Assembly: GCF_009659625.1 (NCBI RefSeq)
Contig: NZ_VOIW01000007.1
Location: 248,001-312,000 of the forward strand
From: Pseudomonas haemolytica
Lineage (GTDB): Bacteria > Pseudomonadota > Gammaproteobacteria > Pseudomonadales > Pseudomonadaceae
Length of the DNA stretch: 64,000 nucleotides
Reading direction: 5' to 3'
The notes under the pieces were generated by a model. The model did not search any database. It was not told the DNA's origin and saw only the letters and a program-made list of their open reading frames with translations. Below are positions 57,616 to 64,000 of this stretch, in pieces. The position numbers and the translations under genes are program-made. Numbering within the stretch: position 1 is the first letter of the stretch; every line of letters starts with the position of its first letter.

Positions 57616-57897
57616 ATGATCGCGAACTTATACAAATATCAGCACGGCATTGGCCTGGTCTTACTCCTGGCTGCGCTACTCAATGGCTTTCTACGATTTG
57701 ACGGTAGCTGGAAGCGCTTTTTCCTCATGGTGCTGGTGCAGTTGTGGTTTGGCCAGGCGGTCTACAGCTATGCGCGAGGCGCCAGGGTGGCCATCGCGCC
57801 GGGCGGCATGAGTAAGGATGCCGACCCGGAGTGGCGAGCGGCGTTGGCCGGCTTCGCCCTGTTTTTATACGGGGTCGTATTTTTTTTGAGTTTTTGA
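57616..57897 (+). CDS. Small membrane protein, possible orphan immunity protein
   Basis: A 93-residue protein with three likely membrane segments (IGLVLLLAALLNGFLRF; RFFLMVLVQLWFGQAVY; AALAGFALFLYGVVFFLSF). No family recognised. Its ATG lies one base after the stop of the disrupted upstream frame and AAGGGTGGG in that frame serves as ribosome site, so it was built to be co-translated with the lost protein. In two-partner-secretion (CDI) loci this is where the immunity gene sits; a membrane immunity protein would fit a pore-forming or membrane-targeted toxin. This role is inference. Confidence 0.65.
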   Translation: MIANLYKYQHGIGLVLLLAALLNGFLRFDGSWKRFFLMVLVQLWFGQAVYSYARGARVAIAPGGMSKDADPEWRAALAGFALFLYGVVFFLSF

Positions 57898-57933
57898 TCC
57901 TTGCATGGCCATGTATCTATACGGAAAACCCTT

Positions 57934-58563
57934 ATGAGAAAAGTTGCCTTTATCCTCTCGGCCTTGATCCTCGCGGGCTGTCACTCCAATGCTCGCGACT
58001 CGTCGTCCAGTCTGCTCAAAGACGGCGTGCAGTTGCAGCAGAACACGGTTGTGGCCGATGCCGAGCAAGCCAAGGTGATCATGCGGGCCACCGGTTTTAC
58101 CTACCCTGTGCAGTTCTCCGTGCGCCGTGGCAGTGATGCCGATCAGCGGCCGGAGATCCTCGGCACGGTGGTGGATTCGGGCCGGGGCAAGGTGTTCGGC
58201 TGGATCGCCAAGATGAGTGAGGTTGCCAACAGCGCGGCGGTCAAGCGCTTCCCGCAGTTGGAAGTGTTGGCTGATCCGGGGCAGACAATCGAGGTATTGG
58301 GCGAGTCGCGGGTGTATGACTCGAACTACTACCGCTACGCCGAAAAAATTGTCTACGCCTGCGGCCCTATGAGCTCGGCGTTCAAGCCTCAGAAGCAGAA
58401 GGTTTACCTGGTGGAGTTCGTGATCGTCGGCGCGGGCTGTGAGCAGCATGTGTATGACATCACCGATCCCGCGCAGCGTATTCCCGTCCTCGCGCTTTCA
58501 ACCCTGCTCGATAACGCCACGGCAAAGTTGGCACAACCACAACTTAAGGCAGAACAAAAATGA
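57934..58563 (+). CDS. Hypothetical lipoprotein
   Basis: A 209-residue predicted lipoprotein: signal MRKVAFILSALILAGC with the lipidated cysteine at 16, followed by HSNARDSSSSLLKDG. The mature domain is mixed alpha/beta with two conserved-looking cysteine regions (VYACGPMSS; GAGCEQHVYDITD). No family recognised. The ATG at 57934 is chosen because it gives a proper signal peptide. Its stop overlaps the start of the next (broken) lipoprotein gene by ATGA, so the two form an operon. Confidence 0.72.
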   Translation: MRKVAFILSALILAGCHSNARDSSSSLLKDGVQLQQNTVVADAEQAKVIMRATGFTYPVQFSVRRGSDADQRPEILGTVVDSGRGKVFGWIAKMSEVANSAAVKRFPQLEVLADPGQTIEVLGESRVYDSNYYRYAEKIVYACGPMSSAFKPQKQKVYLVEFVIVGAGCEQHVYDITDPAQRIPVLALSTLLDNATAKLAQPQLKAEQK

Positions 58564-59147
58564 TCGGTTCAATCAAGCACTGTGTGGTACTCGCTGCGAT
58601 TTTGCTGTCTGGTTGCGTGACGTATTCGTAAAACGAGTTGCCTCCCGTGCAGGCGTGGCCACCCACGGCCAATGTGCCGCAGCAAAAGCCGAAGGTGTTC
58701 GTGCGCACCACGGTCATGAATCAGGTCAACGGTGGGCCGGCCAATATGGCTGCGGGGGCTGCGGCAGCGGTTGGGGAAGCGACGGTTGCCGAGGGCTTTC
58801 GTGAATCTGGGCGTTTTGCGTGGGTGAGTACGGATAAGTCCGAGGCGGATCTCTATGTTGAGGCCACCTTGTACAACAACGAACAGTTCAGCATGGCGTC
58901 GGCCATCATCACCGGGGTGACGTTTTTCATTATCCCTTCTACCGCGAAGAACACCTTCACCCTGGAGACCGTATTCAAGAACAAGGACGGCAAGGAGCTG
59001 GGTCGTGTGCGCAAGAGTGAGTCGCTGCGTACCTGGATGCAATTGTTGTTGATCGTTGCCGTGCCTTTCCGCCAGGACACCCACGAGGTGGTGCAAGCCC
59101 TGACCCGCAGCACGTTGGATGAGGCGGTGCAGCGGCGCTTGTTGTAG
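58560..59147 (+). pseudogene. Lipoprotein gene interrupted by an in-frame TAA
   Basis: Starting at ATG 58560, overlapping the previous stop, the frame encodes a lipoprotein signal (IKHCVVLAAILLSGC) and then meets TAA at 58629-58631, codon 24. The same frame continues open for 171 codons to 59147 with normal codon use (VFVRTTVMNQVNGGPANMAA; FVKNKDG-like ending region). A TTG at 58638 or a later ATG could start a shorter cytoplasmic product without the lipid anchor. The likely explanation is a recent nonsense mutation; a sequencing error is the alternative. Confidence 0.75.
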
Positions 59148-59216
59148 TCGTTCTTTTTATATCTGTAATCGCCATGGGTTTGTGGCGTTGCTTTCTGTCG
59201 TACATGGAGTTTTCAA

Positions 59217-61820
59217 ATGAAGCGAAATCCATTCAAGCAAAAACTGTTGGCCGTGGTGGTCGGTGCAATCAGCAGCCAGGCATTGGCCGTTGAAGTAGAT
59301 CTGGGTCAAGGCAAAACCTCGTGGAAGGGTGAGACGTTCAACGAGTCTCTGACCTTCACCGGGAGGCTGACTGAAGCGACCAACCAAACACCTACCCCCG
59401 ACTCTGGCACTACTGCGTTGATGGGCGTCAGTGTTTCCAATACCAGTATTCAAGGTTCGCTGATCAATCGCGCTGATATTGTGATGACCTCTGACGGACG
59501 TTCCATTCGGGCGTTTGCCGTGGACCCATTCGGTTTTGCAAACGACGGCTCAACCCCTAGTACGATTACGGGCGATTTGATTCAGGCCGGTAACATCACC
59601 ATGAACAATGGCGGTTACGAAGGTTTTGAGATTGGTGATGCCGTGATTGGTGGCAGTGTTATCAACTCCGGCACTATCAAATCAACGCCTGTTGTATCGG
59701 ACGTCTCTGCTGTCAATGGCACGTTTGGCGGCGAGGGCATGTTCCTGCATAACACCCAAGTGGCAGGCGACGTTGCTAACACGGGCGTGATCGAGGTGGT
59801 CGGCGATGAAGTAGTGGCGCTGGCAGTGGATGGCCCGAGTGATTTCCCGATCAATATCGGCGGTAAAATCATCAACTCCGGTACCATCTCGGCAACGGGC
59901 CAGCGCGCCTGGGGCATAGAAGTTGAAACCACCACGAGCCCGCTGCGCATTGAAAACAGTGGCCTGCTGTCTGTGAACGGCGCAGATGCTTCCGGTATTG
60001 TTTTTTATGCCGGCACCGTCGACTCCATCCTCAACACCGGAACCCTCGAAGCCAAAGGCACCAACGCCAAAGCGATCGACCTCCTGGGTGCCACCTTCAC
60101 CCAAAACAGCCCCACTGGCTCCCGCGGCATCATCAACCGCGGCACGATCACTGCCGATGGCACGGCCATCTCTGTCGACGCAGCCGAGCAAACTTCCGTC
60201 TTCGAAATTAACCAGCAAGCCGGTGAAATCCGCAGCAATTCCGGCATCGCTATCGATGCAGCCAACCGCGCCACCCTCAACTGGACCGGCGGCAAAATCG
60301 TCGGCGACGTACTCAACGTCAACGCGATGAACATCGCTGGCCAGGCTGACTTTTCCGGCAGCCGCATCATCGCGCCAGTGTCGATCAACTCGGGCTCTCT
60401 GAACCTGTCGGCCCCTGGCACGGTGCTCACCGGTGACCTCAACATCGCCAGCGGTGCAGGCATTGATATGCGCCTGTCCAACAGCGTAGTGCCGACCACG
60501 CCATACCTGACGGTCAATGGTGCGGCGAATTTCGCCCAGGCATCGACAGTGACCTTGAGCGCCACCCCTGGTGATTTCACCGCCGTGCCGAGCGGCACCG
60601 AGTACACCTTGCTGCAAGCCAGCAGTGTGCAGAACAGCGGCCTGTCGGTTGCCAGTACTTCGTCGTTGCTGGACGTGCTGAGTTACTCGGCCGATGCGCA
60701 AACGGTCAAGGCCGTAGTGGGTTTGAAGAGCAATCAGCAAGTGCAAGAGGAACTGACCGGCGCGGGCGCCACTGAGCCGGTTGTCACTGTGGTCAACGAA
60801 GCAAAAAATGACGTGCTCGGGCAGTTGGCAACGGATGATCCGGTGTTCCAGGCCCTGGCCAACGCGGGCACGGCGCAGCAGTTGGCGCAGGTGGGCGAGC
60901 AACTCAAGCCGGACGTCAACCGTGGTGCGCTGGACGTGGCCTTGTCGGGCCAGACGGTGATCAATGGCGCGATCCTCAATCGCCTCTCGGGCCAGCGTGA
61001 TAATCGCGAAGCCGTGGGTGTGTGGTTGCAAGGCTTGAGCAGCAACATGGATCAGGATGGCCGCAGCGGCGAGAACGGTTATTCGGCCAACAGCAGCGGC
61101 ATGGCGGTGGGTGTGGATGGTCGGTTGAACGACAGCACCACGGTGGGTGTGGCTTACAGCTACCTCAATTCCAACATCCATTCGGACCTGGGCACCAAGA
61201 CCGATGTGCAGGGCAATGCGCTGTCGTTGTACGGCAACTGGTCGCTGCAGAACTGGTTTGTCGATGGCAGCCTGAGCTACGGCCATAACGACAATGACAG
61301 CAAGCGTCGTGTGGCGGGCACTACCGCCAAGGGCAGCTACGACAGCAATGTGTTGTCGGCCAGCGTACTGGGCGGCTACAGCTTCAAGCTGTCGGATGCT
61401 GCCGTGATAGAACCGCGAGTGGCGGCGCGTTACTCCAACGTGCGCATGGACAGCTTTACCGAGAAGGGCTCTTCAGCGGCGCTGAGCACCGGCTCGCAAC
61501 GCTATGAAGTGGGCGAGTTGGGCGCGGGTGTGCGCTTGGCTGGCAACTTCCCGTTGGCCACCGGCAGCCTGCAACCGGAAGCGACCTTGATGGCTTATCA
61601 CGACCTGATAGGCGACCGCGTAGCGCAAACCTCCAGCTTTGTGCTGGGCGGTTCGGCGTTTACCGTCACGGGCGCTTCGGTCGCACGTGACAGTTACGAA
61701 GCCAGCCTGGGCCTGAATTATCAGGTGTCGGCACTGACGGTGGGCGCCAGCTATACCCGCCAGGCGCGTAGCGGGTTTGATGCCGATGGGGTGATGGTCA
61801 AGGCGCGTTACGCGTTTTAG
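59217..61820 (+). CDS. Classical (type Va) autotransporter
   Basis: An 867-residue self-exporting outer-membrane protein. The signal peptide (LLAVVVGAISSQALA) is followed by a passenger (about 27-560) rich in beta-helix turns of the form GGSVINSGTI, AGDVANTGVIEV, IINSGTISATG and IINRGTITADGT. A linker leads into the C-terminal autotransporter beta-barrel (about 590-867: GVWLQGLSSNMDQDG; SYLNSNIHSDLG; YSFKLSDAAVIEPRVAARYS) ending with an aromatic RYAF as required for Bam insertion. No protease motif is visible, so it is more likely an adhesin or aggregation factor. GGAG lies before the ATG. Confidence 0.88.
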   Translation: MKRNPFKQKLLAVVVGAISSQALAVEVDLGQGKTSWKGETFNESLTFTGRLTEATNQTPTPDSGTTALMGVSVSNTSIQGSLINRADIVMTSDGRSIRAFAVDPFGFANDGSTPSTITGDLIQAGNITMNNGGYEGFEIGDAVIGGSVINSGTIKSTPVVSDVSAVNGTFGGEGMFLHNTQVAGDVANTGVIEVVGDEVVALAVDGPSDFPINIGGKIINSGTISATGQRAWGIEVETTTSPLRIENSGLLSVNGADASGIVFYAGTVDSILNTGTLEAKGTNAKAIDLLGATFTQNSPTGSRGIINRGTITADGTAISVDAAEQTSVFEINQQAGEIRSNSGIAIDAANRATLNWTGGKIVGDVLNVNAMNIAGQADFSGSRIIAPVSINSGSLNLSAPGTVLTGDLNIASGAGIDMRLSNSVVPTTPYLTVNGAANFAQASTVTLSATPGDFTAVPSGTEYTLLQASSVQNSGLSVASTSSLLDVLSYSADAQTVKAVVGLKSNQQVQEELTGAGATEPVVTVVNEAKNDVLGQLATDDPVFQALANAGTAQQLAQVGEQLKPDVNRGALDVALSGQTVINGAILNRLSGQRDNREAVGVWLQGLSSNMDQDGRSGENGYSANSSGMAVGVDGRLNDSTTVGVAYSYLNSNIHSDLGTKTDVQGNALSLYGNWSLQNWFVDGSLSYGHNDNDSKRRVAGTTAKGSYDSNVLSASVLGGYSFKLSDAAVIEPRVAARYSNVRMDSFTEKGSSAALSTGSQRYEVGELGAGVRLAGNFPLATGSLQPEATLMAYHDLIGDRVAQTSSFVLGGSAFTVTGASVARDSYEASLGLNYQVSALTVGASYTRQARSGFDADGVMVKARYAF

Positions 61821-61831
61821 GGTTAAACCCG

Positions 61832-61858
61832 AACAGGGGCTCTTTGCGAGCCCCTGTT
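61832..61858 (+). terminator. Hairpin after the autotransporter gene
   Basis: AACAGGGGCTC and GAGCCCCTGTT form an 11-base perfect stem around TTTGC, 11 bases past the stop. No T run follows, so termination may be inefficient or Rho-assisted. Confidence 0.7.
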
Positions 61859-61912
61859 ACTCCCAAAAGCAATAATCTTTCTTCGTTGAAATCTATTCCC
61901 CGATATTTAAGG

Positions 61913-62001
61913 AAAAAGGGACAGATTCATTTGATTGGCCTGTCCCGTCCTGAAAAGTTGACGGATTTACTTTTTCTGAATAAATAAATCTGTCCCCCTT
62001 T
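61913..62001. repeat. Short inverted-repeat element (MITE-like) with GGGACAGATT ends
   Basis: Arms 61913-61932 and 61982-62001 are inverted copies (17 of 20 positions) of an AAGGGACAGATTTATTT-type sequence that I remember as recurrent in Pseudomonas genomes. The 49-base centre has its own CTGTCCC that can pair with the left arm. No transposase is present. Confidence 0.55.
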
Positions 62002-62039
62002 GTCCCCGCCCGACAAACCGCACTCCTTTATCAGTAAAT

Positions 62040-62074
62040 ATGCATTAACGCATTTATATATTTGCGTAAACGCA
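62040..62074. promoter_or_regulatory. Two tandem operator-like dyads before the protease gene
   Basis: ATGCATTAACGCAT (62040-62053) and TGCGTAAACGCA (62063-62074) are imperfect and perfect palindromes sharing TWAACGCAT. Their centres are 22 bases apart, two helical turns, about 150 bases before the protease start. The regulator is unknown. Confidence 0.45.
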
Positions 62075-62211
62075 TATTCACATCTACGGTTACCCCGAGC
62101 CAGATCGCAACGCTCCCATCAAATATGGGCCACCTTGAACGTCGATAGCTCAGCAGCACCGCTACACGCTTACCAGCAGGACGCTGGTTTTCACTCATGG
62201 AGGATTGAAAA

Positions 62212-62796
62212 ATGTTATCCACTGAAACAACCCGATTCACCGGCGATACACCGCCCAACTGCCTGATCGGCCATCTGCTCGATCCGCAACTGGTCGAAGT
62301 CAAAGCGGCTGCTCAGCCCCAAGCAATGGCTGCCACCAGTCTCAATTTCAGCATGCAGAGACAAACCCAGAGCAATTGGTGCTGGGCGGCGCTCTCTGCC
62401 TCGGTCGGCAACTACTACGGCACCGGGTCCTGGACCCAGTGCGGTGTAGCCAGCAGCGAGCTTGACCGCAACTGCTGCAATCAACCTGGACCGTGCAACG
62501 TCTATGGCTATCTGGATTCCGCCTTACGAACCACGCGCAGCTACAACGGCATGAATCAAGGCTCGTTGCAGATGTCGGCCATCCAGAACCAGATCAACAG
62601 GGGCCGCCCCATCGGTTTGCGTTGTGCCTGGTACGGTGGCGGTGCGCACTTTTTGGTGATCTACGGGACCAACGGCAACTACCTGTTGATCGCAGATTCG
62701 ATCTACGGCTACTCGACCCGTGCGTTGAACGCGTTCCCTGGTTCGTACAACGGCGGCGGCAATTGGACCAACACTTACTTCACCGTAAAAAACTGA
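62212..62796 (+). CDS. Papain-like cysteine protease, AvrRpt2/C39-like
   Basis: A 194-residue predicted cysteine protease. A 50-residue N-terminal extension precedes the catalytic motif QSNWCWAALSASVGNYYG (nucleophile C57); H146 in GGGAHFLVIYG and D162 in LLIADSIYG complete the triad in the order and spacing of the papain-like AvrRpt2 (C70) and C39-like groups. Cysteines 77, 88, 89 and 95 suggest disulfides or an exported protein, yet there is no classical signal peptide. GGAGG lies 8 bases before the ATG. With its partner gene 13 bases downstream it forms a two-gene unit; it could be an exported effector or toxin. Confidence 0.78.
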   Translation: MLSTETTRFTGDTPPNCLIGHLLDPQLVEVKAAAQPQAMAATSLNFSMQRQTQSNWCWAALSASVGNYYGTGSWTQCGVASSELDRNCCNQPGPCNVYGYLDSALRTTRSYNGMNQGSLQMSAIQNQINRGRPIGLRCAWYGGGAHFLVIYGTNGNYLLIADSIYGYSTRALNAFPGSYNGGGNWTNTYFTVKN

Positions 62797-62809
62797 GGAG
62801 GGCTGCATC

Positions 62810-63409
62810 ATGCAACTGATTTATCCAAAGGCGCCCTCAAACGGCGTACACACACTGCGTCCGGCGTTGCAAGCCGCGCTGCAAACCCAGGGCCTGGGGC
62901 GCAATCACTCATTCGCGGCCGCCGCACCGGGCAACATCAGGCTGAGCGAAGCCTATCGTGGCTATTCGCTCAGCCTCGAGGATTTGACTCACGGTAAAGG
63001 CCTAAAAGACGCTGAGGTCGGCGATTGGCGTTACTTGGTATTTGCCGATGGCGTGACGATTGCGGATGCGCAATTGGCCGACGTAGGCGGGCATGTCGAG
63101 TTCGCTTCGCTCAACCACGGGCCCGTGGCAGCGGCGACGGTGGATGCGCTGAAACTGGCGGAACAGTCCCCGCAATTGCAAGGTAAAACCGTTGAGCTGC
63201 GAGTGCTGTTCATCTCGGCATTGCACGTTGTGGCAATCTGGCTACACGCCGACAGCGAAGATGTGCTGATCCCGATTGAGCCGACCCCCAAGGAACTGGC
63301 GGTCACTCAGTTGTACAGTGAGGCGGCGCTGCTCATGCTGCTCAAACCGGCGGCTGATCAGGCCCGCAAGCGCTTCGACGCGGACACCAGTGGACTGTTG
63401 GGCAGTTGA
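62810..63409 (+). CDS. Hypothetical protein paired with the cysteine protease
   Basis: A 199-residue protein with no recognised family, no signal peptide and no membrane segment. Residues 50-130 look like a compact alpha/beta domain (YRGYSLSLEDLTHG; WRYLVFADGVTIADAQLA; VEFASLNHGPVAAATVDAL), followed by ELRVLFISALHVVAIWLHAD and an acidic helix-rich tail. A very strong GAGGAGGG site precedes the ATG. Its fixed position right after the protease suggests a chaperone, immunity protein or substrate; none is proven. Confidence 0.68.
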   Translation: MQLIYPKAPSNGVHTLRPALQAALQTQGLGRNHSFAAAAPGNIRLSEAYRGYSLSLEDLTHGKGLKDAEVGDWRYLVFADGVTIADAQLADVGGHVEFASLNHGPVAAATVDALKLAEQSPQLQGKTVELRVLFISALHVVAIWLHADSEDVLIPIEPTPKELAVTQLYSEAALLMLLKPAADQARKRFDADTSGLLGS

Positions 63410-63427
63410 TAAACCCTTAGGTAAAAG

Positions 63428-63484
63428 CCGGACACTGTCCGGGTTTGCCTTGTAAAAAAGGCGCCGCCTGTAAAAAGGCGGCGC
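63428..63484 (+). terminator. Two successive stem-loops after the protease operon
   Basis: CCGGACA-C-TGTCCGG (63428-63442) followed by TTTGCCTTG, then GCGCCGCCT and AGGCGGCGC arms (63461-63469, 63476-63484). Together they are a plausible terminator, though neither has a long T run. Confidence 0.6.
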
Positions 63485-63619
63485 GCTGTCTTGTACTGTC
63501 GAGTAATACATTTATCTCCTTTCCCTCCTCACCAGCGCCTGCCCCTGCGTATCACTTCGCTTGCCAAAAACCTACGAGTTACAGTCATTAAATTGTGATA
63601 TCTCATATGCAAATGCAAT

Positions 63620-63666
63620 AAATAACCAATTACGTCGCTAATATTGGCTATTTATATGGTTTTTTT
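63620..63666 (+). promoter_or_regulatory. AT-rich hairpin with T run in the leuA leader (possible attenuator)
   Basis: AAATAACCAAT (63620-63630) and ATTGGCTATTT (63643-63653) pair at 10 of 11 positions and seven T residues follow at 63660. It lies about 125 bases before leuA. The stem is weak, so the role is uncertain. Confidence 0.35.
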
Positions 63667-63789
63667 CATCTTCCCACGCCAACAACGCAATTTGTATCAA
63701 ACTATGTTCGTTTAGTATTGGATCCAATCAGGCGACGTGCAGGTTGCGCCCCTCGCCACAGACGCACTGTTATAAAAAGGAGAAATGCC

Positions 63790-64000
63790 ATGATGCTGAA
63801 GGACCCTTCCCGCAAATATCGCCACTTCACCACGGTCAACCTGCCGGATCGCACATGGCCCAGTACTGTCCAAGCCGCAGCACCTACCTGGTGCAGTGTG
63901 GATATGCGCGATGGCAACCAGGCGTTGATCGAGCCGATGAATGCCGAGCGCAAGCGCCGTTTCTTCGATCTGCTGGTGAAGGTCGGTTTCAAGGAAATCG
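63790..64000 (+). CDS. leuA: 2-isopropylmalate synthase, N-terminal part
   Basis: The first 70 codons of LeuA, cut by the window edge. The start MMLKDPSRKYRHF, then VNLPDRTWPS and the catalytic metal-site motif CSVDMRDGNQALIEPM, identify the long (about 555-residue) form of the first leucine-pathway enzyme, which condenses acetyl-CoA with 2-oxoisovalerate. AAAGGAG lies 8 bases before the ATG; the next codon is also ATG. Confidence 0.93.
   Translation, partial: MMLKDPSRKYRHFTTVNLPDRTWPSTVQAAAPTWCSVDMRDGNQALIEPMNAERKRRFFDLLVKVGFKEI

Larger units (their letters stand above)
61821..62211. other. Intergenic region between the autotransporter and protease genes
   Basis: About 390 bases holding a hairpin after the autotransporter, a short inverted-repeat element at 61913-62001 and two operator-like dyads at 62040-62074. 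An open frame at 62000 has no ribosome site and is rejected. Confidence 0.55.
63410..63789. other. Leader region of leuA with terminator-like hairpins
   Basis: About 380 bases. Near the left end two GC stems (63428-63442 and 63461-63484) end the protease transcript; an AT-rich hairpin with a T run lies at 63620-63666. No run of leucine codons typical of a leu leader peptide is visible. Confidence 0.5.

Noticed and set aside
59682..61286. 534-codon minus-strand frame across the autotransporter
   Set aside because: Arises from the repetitive GC-biased passenger sequence; no domain or start signal.
62000..62266. 88-codon frame before the protease gene
   Set aside because: Overlaps the dyads and the protease start in another frame and lacks a ribosome site.
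56492..64000. Integrated element with attL/attR at tRNA-Lys
   Set aside because: No second copy of the tRNA 3' end and no integrase gene were found to the right within the window.

Overview
The window is a chromosomal segment of a fluorescent-group Pseudomonas. This rests on sequence I recognise: an MvaT-type xenogeneic silencer, OprD-family porin, Pct-type amino-acid chemoreceptor, PmpR/YebC, and the aspS-pmpR-ruvCAB-tolQRAB-pal-cpoB-queE block typical of the genus. The DNA is GC-rich with GC-biased third positions, and the stem-loop elements built on a TGTGGGAG core are of the kind scattered through P. fluorescens-type genomes. No rRNA, CRISPR array, intact insertion sequence or prophage is visible.

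Layout. 1-7.1 kb: the end of an AraC-type regulator, two small proteins, a flavin reductase, then a 2-oxoglutarate (MHS-family) permease with its DctB/DctD-type (MifSR-like) two-component system; a sigma-54 promoter and two dyad operators precede the permease. 7.1-12.6 kb: class I fumarase, a ferredoxin-reductase-like protein, pyruvate kinase, a small lipoprotein and a PilZ protein. 12.6-19.2 kb: a six-gene, tightly overlapping minus-strand operon (RDD, SpoIIM-like, DUF4129, DUF4350, MoxR ATPase, DUF58). 19.4-24.7 kb: exonuclease I, mvaT, purU, a small acidic protein and an overlapping glycosyltransferase/deacetylase pair. 24.8-28.9 kb: amino-acid chemoreceptor, HerA-like ATPase, DciA-like protein. 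29.1-39.5 kb: secA, argJ, Nudix-ThiE fusion, PduO-type adenosyltransferase with a sensor kinase, panE, yajQ, a MscS channel. 39.7-44.9 kb: OprD-type porin, HIT protein, slyX, membrane cold-shock protein, Dps, a ribbon-helix-helix protein and an FmdB zinc ribbon. 45.0-56.6 kb: aspS, pmpR, ruvCAB, the Tol-Pal operon, queE and tRNA-Lys.

Accessory region. Between tRNA-Lys (56.5 kb) and leuA (63.8 kb) lies about 7 kb that looks unlike the housekeeping flanks. It holds a deleted two-partner-secretion locus (the start of a TpsB transporter joined to what looks like the tail of another protein, with an in-frame stop), a small membrane protein placed directly after it as an immunity gene would be, two lipoprotein genes of which one is broken by an in-frame TAA, an 867-residue classical autotransporter, and a two-gene unit encoding an AvrRpt2/C39-like cysteine protease and an unrecognised partner. 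This is the best place to look for something undescribed: it reads as a surface/contact-competition island, partly decayed.

How genes work together: fumarase, pyruvate kinase and the 2-oxoglutarate permease serve central carbon metabolism; RuvABC resolves Holliday junctions; TolQRA-TolB-Pal-CpoB links the envelope layers during division; SecA exports the porin, Tol-Pal and autotransporter precursors encoded alongside. Function calls rest on motif reading and memory of families; no database search was run.
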